From an uncultured Clostridia bacterium (GTDB taxonomy: Bacteria; Bacillota; Clostridia; Christensenellales; Borkfalkiaceae), in assembly GCA_930990665.1 (NCBI GenBank), contig CAKNQN010000007.1, forward strand, positions 27,660 through 91,659: a DNA stretch of 64,000 nt. The letters are read 5' to 3'. Both the position numbers and the translations under genes were made by a program. The notes beneath the pieces were generated by a model. It saw only the letters and a program-made list of their open reading frames with translations, did no database searches and was not told the DNA's origin. Shown piece after piece: positions 17,905 to 25,675 of the stretch. Numbering within the stretch: the stretch's first letter is position 1; each line of letters starts with the position of its first letter.

Positions 17905-19527
17905 ATGCCCGATTTTCTGGGAATGTTTATCGAATGCTTTATCATAGCGGCGCTGGCCGCGCTGGTCTGTGCGCCCTGCACGCTCGGCCCGCTCGGCGCG
18001 CTGCAGCAGGCGGGGTACAGCGGCAGGCAGCTTTCCGCCTGGGCGAGGCGCAAGGGGAACATGGCGCGGTCGCGCTATATCCTGCTCGCCTTTCTGACGG
18101 CGCTCTCCTCGCTCGTTTTGGGGATCTGTTTCTCCTTCGCGGGGATCTGGGCCGCGTACATCGCCTTTCTGCCCCTGCCTCTGTTTTCGCTCGTCTACGC
18201 CTTCTCGGCCCGCCGCGCGCTCAAAGTGCCGCTCCGCGGCACCAAACGCGCCAAACGCGTATACGGGCTCACCGTGCTGTGGTTGTTCCTCTGCTCGTTT
18301 TTGCTCGCAATTTTGAGTAACGTCATTGCGTTTTATGTACATGTGCCCTTTGTCGGCTCTCTGCGTTATATCCTTTTTGCGGTTTTGCCGCTGTTGTTTT
18401 TGCCGCTGCTGCGGCTTGCCAATGCCTGCGAAAAGCCCTTTTCTTCCCGCAAGAACGCGAAGTATCTCGCCGCCGCGGCAGAAAAACTGCGCGCCGCGCC
18501 TTGCGTGAAGATCGGGATCACGGGCAGCTGCGGCAAGACGAGCGTGAAAAATTTTCTCGCCGTCATCCTCTCGGAAAAGTACCGCGTATTTGCCACGCCC
18601 GCCTCTTACAATACGCCGCTGGGGATTGCCAAAGCGGTGGAATCGGCAGACCTTTCCGCCTGCGACTTCTTTCTGGCGGAGATGGGCGCGCGCCATGCGG
18701 GAGATATACGCGAATTGTGCGAACTTGTCCGCCCCGATCATTGCATCCTGACGGGCATCTGTCCGCAGCATGTGGAGACGTTCGGCAGCATCGAGGGGGT
18801 CATCGCTGCCAAGAGCGAGATCTTCGCGGGTACGAAAGCGGGCGGCTTTGCCGTGATCGGTTCGGACGAATACACCGATTCGCTGGATCTTTCGGCGTAT
18901 GACCTTACAAAAGTCACGGTCGGCGAGCACGGCGAATGCGGCGTGCACGATCTTGTCTGTACCGCTGCGGGCATCGATTTCACGCTGGCTTTGGGCATTT
19001 TGCAGGTCAAACTGCACAGCAGGCTTCTGGGCGCGCACAACGCCGAAAACATCGCCCTCGCCGCGGCCATGGCGTTCAAGCTCGGCATGAGCAAGGAAGA
19101 GATCGCGGCAGGGGTGGAAAAGATCGATTTCGTGCCCCACCGCCTGCAGCCTCTGCATAAAAACGGCGTCACGATCCTGGACGACGCGTACAACGCGAAC
19201 GTGCGCGGCGCGGCGGCGGCCGTGGAAGTTCTGAAACTGTTCCCGGGCAGGAAATTTATCGTGACCCCCGGACTCGTGGAGCTGGGTATCCTCGAGCAGG
19301 AAGAGAACCGCGCGCTCGGCCGCAGACTTGCGGGGCTGGATCGCGTTATCCTCGTGGGGGCGACGCTGGTCGGAGCCGTCAAAGAGGGGTACCTCGACGG
19401 GGGCGGCGCGCCGGAAAAACTGACCGTCGTTCCGACCTTGCAGGCGGCGCAGGAACTTCTGGCGCATGAGCTTGCCGAAGGGGACACGGTGCTCTTTCTC
19501 AACGACCTGCCCGATATTTATAACTGA
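17905..19527 (+). CDS. murF: MurF-like Mur ligase with N-terminal membrane domain
   Basis: The 540-residue protein has two parts. Residues about 1-170 hold roughly four or five hydrophobic segments (IIAALAALVCAPCTLGPLGAL; LLAFLTALSSLVLGICFSF; LTVLWLFLCSFLLAILSNVIAF). Residues about 185-540 are a Mur ligase: P-loop GITGSCGKTSVKNFL, then TPASYNTPLGIAKAVES and LAEMGARHAGDIRELC typical of MurF, and DDAYNAN in the C-terminal domain. MurF adds D-Ala-D-Ala to UDP-MurNAc-tripeptide. The next gene is a D-Ala-D-Ala ligase, which supports this role. Cytoplasmic MurF normally lacks membrane helices, so this would sit at the membrane. A paralogue with another substrate is possible. Confidence 0.82.
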   Translation: MPDFLGMFIECFIIAALAALVCAPCTLGPLGALQQAGYSGRQLSAWARRKGNMARSRYILLAFLTALSSLVLGICFSFAGIWAAYIAFLPLPLFSLVYAFSARRALKVPLRGTKRAKRVYGLTVLWLFLCSFLLAILSNVIAFYVHVPFVGSLRYILFAVLPLLFLPLLRLANACEKPFSSRKNAKYLAAAAEKLRAAPCVKIGITGSCGKTSVKNFLAVILSEKYRVFATPASYNTPLGIAKAVESADLSACDFFLAEMGARHAGDIRELCELVRPDHCILTGICPQHVETFGSIEGVIAAKSEIFAGTKAGGFAVIGSDEYTDSLDLSAYDLTKVTVGEHGECGVHDLVCTAAGIDFTLALGILQVKLHSRLLGAHNAENIALAAAMAFKLGMSKEEIAAGVEKIDFVPHRLQPLHKNGVTILDDAYNANVRGAAAAVEVLKLFPGRKFIVTPGLVELGILEQEENRALGRRLAGLDRVILVGATLVGAVKEGYLDGGGAPEKLTVVPTLQAAQELLAHELAEGDTVLFLNDLPDIYN

Positions 19528-19667
19528 ATCTTTTCGATCTTCCCGTCGGAAAGCTTTTGCGGAAGAGAGAAAAGTTTTATCTTTGCGGATGGGCCTGTGC
19601 AAGCATGAGCGAAAAATGAAGATACCATAGAAACACCAAAGCAATCTTTATGCGGAGGTGTTTTTTT

Positions 19668-20795
19668 ATGCAGAAAAACGTGGCGGTATTTTTTGGCGGC
19701 ATGTCATGCGAGAACGAGGTCTCGATCATCACGGGGACGATGGCGGCCAATCTTCTTCGCGGCAAAAAGTATGCGGTGTACCCCGTCTACATAGCGCAGA
19801 GCGGAGAGATGTACACGAGTGAGCAGCTGTTCGACGTGGCCGCGTTCCGTGCCGCGGAGCAGGAGAGAAAGTGGCCGCGTGCCACGATTTACGGCGGTTT
19901 TTTGTGCGAGGTGAAGGGAAAACGCATCCGGCAGATCTGCAAGGTGGACTGTGCGCTGAACTGTTGTCACGGCATGGGCGGGGAAGACGGCGCGTTGGCG
20001 GGGCTTCTGCGGCTGAACGGGATCCCGGACGCCTCACCGGATATGGCGGCTTCCTCCGTGTTCATGGATAAAGCGATCACGAAACTGGTGGCCAAGGGGC
20101 TGGGCATCAGGACGGCGCCCTTTTTCCGCATTGCGGAGGGGGACTTTCGCAAGCGCGGCGCTATCGCGCTGCGCGCCATTGAGGAGCGGTTGGGTTATCC
20201 CGTCATCGTAAAACCGGTGCGGCTGGGTTCGAGCATCGGCGTGAGCGTCGCGGAAGACCGCACCCGCCTTGCCGCCGCCATCGAGGCGGGATTCTGTTAC
20301 GACAGCATGCTCATCGCCGAAAAATACCTTGCCGGCAGCCGCGAGATCAACTGTGCCGCCTATCGCAGCGGCGACGAGATCATCGTTTCCGAGTGTGAGG
20401 AGCCGAAGACCGGGCACAAGATCCTCACCTTCGCGGACAAATATCTCGAAGGCGGAAAGGAGCGTTCGGGCGACTTTCCCGCAAAAATTTCCAAATCGAG
20501 CTCCGACCTCATCAAGGGGTATACGAAACTTTTATATCGCCGCATGAACGTGCGCGGCGTCGTACGGGCGGACTATCTCATCTGCGAGGGGGAAGTCTAT
20601 TTCAACGAAATGAACACGGTGCCCGGCTCGCTGGCGTGGTATCTGTTCTGCGAAAAACTCGCCGATTTTTCGCAGATGCTTTCCGCACTGGTGGAAGAGG
20701 GGATCTGCGAATACCGCGAAAGCTCCGGGAAAAAACTTCTCCGCAACAGCGGCGTCCTAGGCGGGATCGCGCGCGGCGTCAAACGCAGAAAATAG
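19668..20795 (+). CDS. ddl: D-alanine--D-alanine ligase
   Basis: A 375-residue ATP-grasp ligase that joins two D-Ala for peptidoglycan precursor. The N-terminus VAVFFGGMSCENEVSIITG matches the Ddl GGxSxEHEVS motif, with Asn replacing the usual His. Later motifs are YPVIVKPVRLGSSIGVSVAED, AEKYLAGSREINCA and the metal-binding EVYFNEMNTVPGSLAWYL. The start is ATG 19668, directly after GCGGAGGTG; ATG 19650 in the track overlaps that site. AAACACC (19630s) can pair with GGTGTTT covering the site, a weak hint of translational control. It follows the MurF-like gene after 140 bases. Confidence 0.93.
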   Translation: MQKNVAVFFGGMSCENEVSIITGTMAANLLRGKKYAVYPVYIAQSGEMYTSEQLFDVAAFRAAEQERKWPRATIYGGFLCEVKGKRIRQICKVDCALNCCHGMGGEDGALAGLLRLNGIPDASPDMAASSVFMDKAITKLVAKGLGIRTAPFFRIAEGDFRKRGAIALRAIEERLGYPVIVKPVRLGSSIGVSVAEDRTRLAAAIEAGFCYDSMLIAEKYLAGSREINCAAYRSGDEIIVSECEEPKTGHKILTFADKYLEGGKERSGDFPAKISKSSSDLIKGYTKLLYRRMNVRGVVRADYLICEGEVYFNEMNTVPGSLAWYLFCEKLADFSQMLSALVEEGICEYRESSGKKLLRNSGVLGGIARGVKRRK

Positions 20796-20882
20796 TACTT
20801 TTATGCGCGCACAGATGCACAGTTGCAGATGAATTGTCAAACTAAGTGAAACATTTCATAGTATAATTCACCTTGTACGCAA

Positions 20883-20911
20883 AAAGCGGGGCAGAATTTC
20901 TGCCCCGCTTT
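20883..20911 (+). terminator. Intrinsic terminator after ddl
   Basis: GCGGGGCAGA / TCTGCCCCGC stem with a short loop, then TTTCCTTTG. The gap 20796-20880 holds a TATAAT-like box (about 20859) next to TGAAA-CA-TTTCA but no clear gene. Confidence 0.75.
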
Positions 20912-20920
20912 CCTTTGTCT

Positions 20921-21042
20921 TTTGCGGTTTTTCTCCGCGGTTTTTCTCCGCGGTTTTTCTCCGCGGTTTTTCCCTGCGGTTTTTCCCTGCGATCTTTTCC
21001 CTGCGGTCTTTTCCCTGCGGTCTTTTTCCTACGGTCTTTTCC
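20921..21042. repeat. Tandem repeat, unit about 13-14 bp
   Basis: About nine units of the form CTCCGCGGTTTTT, drifting rightwards to CCCTGCGGTCTTTT. The first four are nearly identical. It lies between the ddl terminator and the 3' end of the XRE gene. Confidence 0.9.
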
Positions 21043-21050
21043 CGATCGGT

Positions 21051-21281
21051 TCAGGATTTTCTGTAAAATTGTTCTTCTAAGTCAAAAAGAAAATCGGCTG
21101 ACGTCTGAAACAGCTTACACAAAAATATGATCTTTTCGTAGTTCAGTTCCACGATCCCCATTTCGTATCGGGCGTAGTGCGACTGCGTCATGCCCAATTT
21201 TTCGCCAACTTCCCTTTGCGTAAATCCCGCGTTGGTCCGCGCCTGCTTTAATCTCTGTCCGACTTCCTTTGCACAATCCAT
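21051..21281 (-). CDS. XRE-family (Cro/C1-type) transcriptional regulator
   Basis: A 76-residue helix-turn-helix protein: LKQARTNAGFTQREVGEKLGMTQSHYARYEMGIVELNYEKIIFLCKLF, a complete HTH_3 domain and nothing more. I start it at ATG 21281 (MDCAKEVGQ), seven bases after AGGAGAG; the ORF-track start at 21368 would run through the promoter region. It is divergent from the unknown gene at 21395, and operator-like repeats lie between, so it probably controls both. Confidence 0.88.
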   Translation of the reverse strand: MDCAKEVGQRLKQARTNAGFTQREVGEKLGMTQSHYARYEMGIVELNYEKIIFLCKLFQTSADFLFDLEEQFYRKS

Positions 21282-21310
21282 AAATTTACTCTCCTGATTG
21301 CAATATATCA

Positions 21311-21381
21311 TAAAATGGTATAAAACGCTTGACACATTCCTAAAAATGGAATAAAATAAACATACCATAAATTGGTATAAA
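21311..21381. promoter_or_regulatory. Divergent promoter with three operator-like repeats
   Basis: The rightward promoter is TTGACA (21329-21334), 17 bases, TAAAAT (21352-21357). Three copies of a TGG(T/A)ATAAA motif lie at about 21316, 21347 and 21373. The third forms an inverted repeat TACCATAAATTGGTA (21363-21377) just after the -10, as expected of a repressor site. Confidence 0.75.
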
Positions 21382-21394
21382 GAAGGAATTAAAT

Positions 21395-21799
21395 ATGATT
21401 GACAAAAGATCAGACAAAGAAGAATGGGAGAAGGACATCACGCTGTTTCTGATGTTGTGTTCGAAGAAGGATGCTTTGTTTTTATCCATACCCGAGTGTG
21501 AGCGGAAGGGGGAAGATTATGTAAGGCTGATGATGATCGCGCTGGTATTTGGGTTTCGGTGTGCATTCATGCGGATATTGGGGGAGGCGGAAAGGTGCCA
21601 TGCGGATATTATGGGTATCGTTGCGGAGACGGTGAGGGACTATGATCGCGTGAGCGGGTGGATAGAAGAGTTTGTCGAGGCGATACCGGATAAGGAAGTT
21701 CGGGAACTTGTGCAAAAAGAGTGGGAAAGAAAGCGCGCCGCCGTCGACGAAAAAAATTTTCATTTCAACCAACTGCTGAGGGAAAGGGAAAAACATTGA
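21395..21799 (+). CDS. Hypothetical protein divergent from XRE regulator
   Basis: A 134-residue soluble, acidic/basic mixed protein with no membrane helix or signal peptide. It appears mostly alpha-helical (DITLFLMLCSKKDALFL; VRLMMIALVFGFRCAFMRIL; ETVRDYDRVSGWIEEFVEAI). I do not recognise the family. A ribosome binding site (AAGGAATTAAAT) is present. Its paired XRE regulator and operator repeats give the look of a small regulated module such as a phage-type or toxin-antitoxin-type pair, but no toxin motif is seen. Confidence 0.65.
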   Translation: MIDKRSDKEEWEKDITLFLMLCSKKDALFLSIPECERKGEDYVRLMMIALVFGFRCAFMRILGEAERCHADIMGIVAETVRDYDRVSGWIEEFVEAIPDKEVRELVQKEWERKRAAVDEKNFHFNQLLREREKH

Positions 21800-21815
21800 T
21801 CACCGTCAAAAGAAA

Positions 21816-21853
21816 AACCGCCCTTCCAACGGAAAGCGTTGGAAGGGCGGTTT
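21816..21853 (+). terminator. Intrinsic terminator
   Basis: AACCGCCCTTCCAAC / GTTGGAAGGGCGGTT stem, loop GGAAAGC, then TTATAAAG. The T tract is short. Confidence 0.75.
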
Positions 21854-21971
21854 ATAAAGTGTATTTTCTTGCGCGGGAAATTGTATCAATTCTGTTTACG
21901 AAGATTTATGAAAAGCAGATAAGAGGGTGAATTGCGTTCCGGGCCTGCGAACATGAAAAAGGGGAAAAAGA

Positions 21972-22021
21972 GGGAGAAAACACTGCAGAGAACGCGGAGC
22001 GTCTCAGCGGTGTTTTCTCCC
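21972..22021 (-). terminator. Terminator of metG
   Basis: GGGAGAAAACAC and its exact complement flank a 26-base loop that can itself pair partly (GAGACGC/GCGTTCTC). On the minus strand it is followed by CTTTTTCCCC. Confidence 0.75.
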
Positions 22022-22073
22022 TTAAAATCTCGGCGGCGTGCTTTCAGCGAACCGAAAGTGTGCCGAAAATCAA

Positions 22074-24041
22074 TCAAAATATCCCGCTTCCGCTCGGCAT
22101 GGGCTTTTCGGGGGAGAGAAGGCTCAGGTTGCCCTCTTCGTCCTCGGCGCACAGGATCATGCCCTCGCTGAGGATGCCGCGCAGTTTTGCGGGCTTTAAG
22201 TTGGTGATCATCACGACCTTTTTGCCGACCATCTCTTCGGGTTTATAAAACTTCGCGATGCCGCTCACCACTGTGCGCGTCTCGTTGCCGATCTTTACGG
22301 TGCTCTTTAAGAGTTTGTCGCTCTTTTCCACCTTTTCGCAGGCGATCACTTCCGCGATCTGCATCTTCACCTTGGCAAAATCGTCGATGGTGATCTCGGC
22401 GGGGTATTCCGGTTCGTGCGCGCTTTTTGCGGGTACGTCTTTGCTTTTTTGCGCCTTTTCTTCTTTTTGCGCGTGCAGCGCCTCGTATTTTTCTTCCACC
22501 TCTTTATAGCTCTGGCGCGCAAAGAGATGCGTTTCGGTGGGGGAGACCTTTGTGCCATTCGGCAGAAGCCCGAAAGTGCCGAGTTTGTCGTAGGGGCGCA
22601 TCTGCGTGCCGAACTGCGCGAAGACCTTTGCGGAGGTTTCGGGCATGAAGGGCTGCAAGAGGGATGCGGCGATCACGATGCTCTCCGAAAGATTGTACAG
22701 GACGGTGGCGAGGCGGTCTTTTTTTGCCTCGTCTTTGGCGAGCACCCAGGGCGCCGTCTCGTCGATGTACTTGTTGCAGCGGCGCAGGAAGGTGAAGATC
22801 TCGTCCAGCGCATCGGCGATGCGGTATTCGTCCATTTTGGCGGCCGTTTTTTTGTACAGGCCTTCGGCCATCGCGCGCAGTTCCGCGTCGACCGGCTCGG
22901 CCGCCCCCGCGTCGCGGATCTCGCCGCCGAAATATTTCAGCGTCATCGCCGCCGTGCGCGAAACGAGGTTGCCGTAGGTGTTGGCGAGGTCGGAGTTGAC
23001 GCGGTCGCACATCAGATCCCAGGTGATGTTCCCGTCGTTGTCGAAGGGCATGTCGCCGAGCACAAAATAGCGGACGGCGTCCACGCCGAACACGTGCACG
23101 AGCTCGTCGGCATAGATCACGTTGCCCTTGGATTTGCTCATCTTGCCGCCGTCCATCAGCAACCACGGATGCCCGAAGACGTGTTTGGGCAGGGGCAGAC
23201 CCAGCGCCATCAGGAAGATGGGCCAGTAAATGGTATGAAAGCGGATGATGTCCTTTCCGATCACATGCACGTCGGCGGGCCAGTATTTGCGGAAGAGCGC
23301 ATCCGAGTTGCCGTCCGCATCGTAGCCGAGGCCGGTGATATAGTTCGTCAGCGCGTCCAGCCACACGTAGACGACGTGTCTGGGGTCAAAATCGACGGGA
23401 ATGCCCCATTGGAAGGAGGTGCGCGAGACGCACAGATCCTGCAATCCGGGTTTGAGGAAGTTGTTCACCATCTCGTTCTTGCGGGAGAGGGGAGAGATAA
23501 ATTCGGGATGCTCTTCGTAATACTGCAAGAGCCTGTCCGCATATTTGCTCATGCGGAAAAAGTATGCTTCTTCCTTGGCAGGCTTGACTTCCCGTCCGCA
23601 GTCGGGACATTTTCCGTCTTTGAGCTGCGAAGGAGTCCAGAACGCCTCGCAGGGGGTGCAGTACAGCCCCTCATACGTGCCTTTGTAGATGTCGCCCTGT
23701 TCGTACAGCTTGCGGAAGATCCTCTGCACCTGCTTTTCGTGGTCGGCGTCCGTCGTGCGGATAAACTTGTCGTAGGAGACGTTCATCAGATCCCAGATCC
23801 CCTTGATCTGCGCCGCCACGCCGTCCACGAACTGCTTGGGCTGCAGCCCCGCCGCTTTGGCCTTCTCTTCGATCTTCTGGCCGTGCTCGTCCGTGCCCGT
23901 CTGAAAGCGCACGTCAAAGCCCTGGTTGCGCTTGAAACGCGCGATGGCGTCGCTGAGGATGATCTCATAGGTATTTCCGATGTGCGGCTTGCCCGAGGCA
24001 TAGGCGATCGCCGTCGTGATATAATAGGGTGTCTTGCTCAT
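22074..24041 (-). CDS. metG: Methionyl-tRNA synthetase with C-terminal tRNA-binding domain
   Basis: A 655-residue class I synthetase. The HIGH motif appears as KPHIGNTYEI, KMSKS as GGKMSKSKGNV. A zinc knuckle is present (CTPCEAFW and CPDCGREV). Residues about 550-655 form the Trbp111-like OB domain (DDFAKVKMQIAEVIACEKVEKSDKLLK...GILSEGMILCA), separated by a Lys/Glu-rich linker. The start ATG 24041 follows GGAGCGGAGGTTACC; the ORF-track start at 24110 extends past the promoter. It charges initiator and elongator tRNA-Met in the cytoplasm. Confidence 0.97.
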   Translation of the reverse strand: MSKTPYYITTAIAYASGKPHIGNTYEIILSDAIARFKRNQGFDVRFQTGTDEHGQKIEEKAKAAGLQPKQFVDGVAAQIKGIWDLMNVSYDKFIRTTDADHEKQVQRIFRKLYEQGDIYKGTYEGLYCTPCEAFWTPSQLKDGKCPDCGREVKPAKEEAYFFRMSKYADRLLQYYEEHPEFISPLSRKNEMVNNFLKPGLQDLCVSRTSFQWGIPVDFDPRHVVYVWLDALTNYITGLGYDADGNSDALFRKYWPADVHVIGKDIIRFHTIYWPIFLMALGLPLPKHVFGHPWLLMDGGKMSKSKGNVIYADELVHVFGVDAVRYFVLGDMPFDNDGNITWDLMCDRVNSDLANTYGNLVSRTAAMTLKYFGGEIRDAGAAEPVDAELRAMAEGLYKKTAAKMDEYRIADALDEIFTFLRRCNKYIDETAPWVLAKDEAKKDRLATVLYNLSESIVIAASLLQPFMPETSAKVFAQFGTQMRPYDKLGTFGLLPNGTKVSPTETHLFARQSYKEVEEKYEALHAQKEEKAQKSKDVPAKSAHEPEYPAEITIDDFAKVKMQIAEVIACEKVEKSDKLLKSTVKIGNETRTVVSGIAKFYKPEEMVGKKVVMITNLKPAKLRGILSEGMILCAEDEEGNLSLLSPEKPMPSGSGIF

Positions 24042-24098
24042 GGTAACCTCCGCTCCTGCACCTGACATTTTTCTATATAGAAAGCAGAACTTTCCATC

Positions 24099-24127
24099 AT
24101 TATAGCGCAAAACGCGCGGAAAGTAAA
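24099..24127 (-). promoter_or_regulatory. Promoter of metG
   Basis: On the minus strand: TTTACT, 17 bases, TATAAT. Confidence 0.82.
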
Positions 24128-24167
24128 ATTATTTTTGCGCATTTTTCCGCACAGTTGCAAAATCGCG

Positions 24168-24196
24168 GCATAACTTGTCCTGCGGCGGCATACAGT
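24168..24196 (+). promoter_or_regulatory. Candidate SigE-type sporulation promoter of spmAB
   Basis: GCATAACT, 13 bases, CATACAGT. The -10 matches the SigE consensus CATACAnT; SigE control of spmA is known from Bacillus. The match is by eye. Confidence 0.55.
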
Positions 24197-24218
24197 TAGG
24201 CAGGGGAGGTAGTTTGCC

Positions 24219-24776
24219 TTGAATGCCGTTTTTCTCGCCGTTTTTCTCGTTTCCGTCGCCCTCGTCATCGTGCGCGATCCGGCAGCATTTTTGCCGGCGC
24301 TGTTGTCCGGTTCGGGCAAAGCGGTCTCTGCGTGCCTGGCACTGGCCGCATCGTATGCGGTATGGATGGGCTTTCTGAAGATCGCCGAATCCGCCGGCAT
24401 CCTGCGCGGCATGGCGCGCGCCATGCGCCCGCTATCGAGCAGGCTCCTGCGCACCCGCAACGAAAAGGCGCTTGAACAGGTTGCCGTCAACCTTTCCGCC
24501 AATTTTTTCGGAATGGGCGGCGCGGCCACCCCCGCGGGCATCTCCGCCATGAACCTTCTCGGCGCCGACAAAGACAGCGAATTTTCCCGCGCGATGTTCT
24601 TTGCCGTCAACTGTTCGGGCGTACAGCTCTTTCCCGCCACGGCGCTGGCGCTGCGCGTCCAGGCGGGCGCGGAAAATCCGTACAGCATCCTCTTGCCTGC
24701 CTACCTTTCCGAACTGGCGGCGCTCCTTCTCGGGGTGGCGCTCGTCCTCTTATTCTACGGGAGAAAGCGCAGATGA
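24219..24776 (+). CDS. spmA: Spore maturation protein A
   Basis: A 185-residue membrane protein of the nucleoside-recognition (Gate) family. It has about five helices and the motif NLSANFFGMGGAATPAGISAMNLL typical of SpmA. It works with SpmB in core dehydration during spore maturation. The start is TTG 24219, eight bases after GGGGAGGT; the nearby ATG 24223 is out of frame. It overlaps spmB by four bases (ATGA). Confidence 0.93.
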   Translation: MNAVFLAVFLVSVALVIVRDPAAFLPALLSGSGKAVSACLALAASYAVWMGFLKIAESAGILRGMARAMRPLSSRLLRTRNEKALEQVAVNLSANFFGMGGAATPAGISAMNLLGADKDSEFSRAMFFAVNCSGVQLFPATALALRVQAGAENPYSILLPAYLSELAALLLGVALVLLFYGRKRR

Positions 24777-25285
24777 TTTGGCCAAGTTACATCCTTCCCG
24801 TCCTCTTTGCCGCCGTCCTCCTCGTTGCGGCCTTCCGCCGTGTCAAAGCTTACGACTGCTTCGCCGAAGGCGTCAAGGGCGTTCTGCCCCTCCTTGCCTC
24901 CCTGTTCCCGTATATCGCGGGCATCACCGTGCTTGCCGAACTGTTCGAGGCGAGCGGCCTCTCGGCGGGACTGCGTTCGGCGCTCTCGCCCGCCTTCACG
25001 GCGCTGGGCGTGCCCGAGGAGATCGCGCCCCTGTTCCTCATCAAACCCTTTTCGGGCAGCGGGTCCCTCTCCCTCCTGGGCGACCTTCTCTCCCGCTACG
25101 GCGCCGATTCCTATATCGGCCGCTGCGCCAGCGTCGTGTACGCCTCCGGCGAAACGGTCTTTTACCTCTCCGCGCTCTATTTCGCCGGCCGCGGCGGCAA
25201 ACGCCCCGCGCTGCCCGTTTTCATCGCCTTTGTCGCAAACTTCCTTTCCGCCCTGCTCGGCTGCCTCTTCTGCCGTATTTTGTGA
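24773..25285 (+). CDS. spmB: Spore maturation protein B
   Basis: A 170-residue membrane protein, partner of SpmA. It has the Gate-family core AYDCFAEGVKGVLPLLASLFPYIAGITVL and the SpmB motif KPFSGSGSLSLLGDLLSRYGADSYIGRCASVVYASGETVFY. It is translationally coupled to spmA. The pair is one of the clearest signs that this organism makes spores. Confidence 0.95.
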   Translation: MIWPSYILPVLFAAVLLVAAFRRVKAYDCFAEGVKGVLPLLASLFPYIAGITVLAELFEASGLSAGLRSALSPAFTALGVPEEIAPLFLIKPFSGSGSLSLLGDLLSRYGADSYIGRCASVVYASGETVFYLSALYFAGRGGKRPALPVFIAFVANFLSALLGCLFCRIL

Positions 25286-25460
25286 TTTCTGTGAATTCAG
25301 TAAAAGTTTTCACTCTCCACATATAAATTATGGTAATAATTAACATTATTTACCAATATTCGATGTTTTTCGACTCTTTTCGCGAAAATATGATAAAAAA
25401 TAACATTTTTTGAAAAGAAAAAAAATTACAAAAAAATTCAAAAAAATTGTTTTTATTTGC

Positions 25461-25489
25461 TTTACAATTTTTTTCTGGCTTGCTATAAT
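25461..25489 (+). promoter_or_regulatory. SigA-type promoter of a possible small RNA
   Basis: TTTACA, 17 bases, TATAAT, at the end of a very AT-rich block (about 25310-25490) that otherwise holds an imperfect inverted repeat (TGGTAATAA / TTATTTACCA at 25331-25354). Confidence 0.82.
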
Positions 25490-25494
25490 ATGCG

Positions 25495-25615
25495 TGTAAT
25501 CAAACGAAAGGCGCAATGCTTCCGTTTGGTTACTGAAATTGCTCATCATTTTCCCCCTTATCATATATGGATCGGGCATGGAACCGCAAGGCTCCGTGCC
25601 CGATTCATTTTTTTA
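25495..25615 (+). ncRNA. Candidate small RNA of unknown class
   Basis: About 120 bases from a good promoter to a good terminator without an open frame. The 5' part folds as GTAATCAAACG paired with CGTTTGGTTAC around a 16-base loop. A single-stranded pyrimidine-rich linker (CATCATTTTCCCCCTTATC) follows, then the terminator hairpin. No known class is recognised. Confidence 0.5.
25570..25615 (+). terminator. Intrinsic terminator
   Basis: ATCGGGCATGGA / TCCGTGCCCGAT stem with loop ACCGCAAGGC, then TCATTTTTTTATTTTT. Confidence 0.85.
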
Positions 25616-25625
25616 TTTTTCGCGT

Positions 25626-25654
25626 TTGACAAACGTACAGGCCTATGGTACAAT
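25626..25654 (+). promoter_or_regulatory. SigA-type promoter of the M16 peptidase gene
   Basis: TTGACA, 17 bases, TACAAT. Confidence 0.92.
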
Positions 25655-25675
25655 AGGCGGGAGAGGTAAAGCGTT

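Noticed and set aside
17164-19644. 826-residue minus-strand ORF
   Set aside because: Shadow of the hydrolase and MurF-like genes; its translation is rich in Arg/His/Gln with no domain, and the plus-strand frames carry clear motifs.
22416-24065. 549-residue plus-strand ORF
   Set aside because: Antisense of metG.
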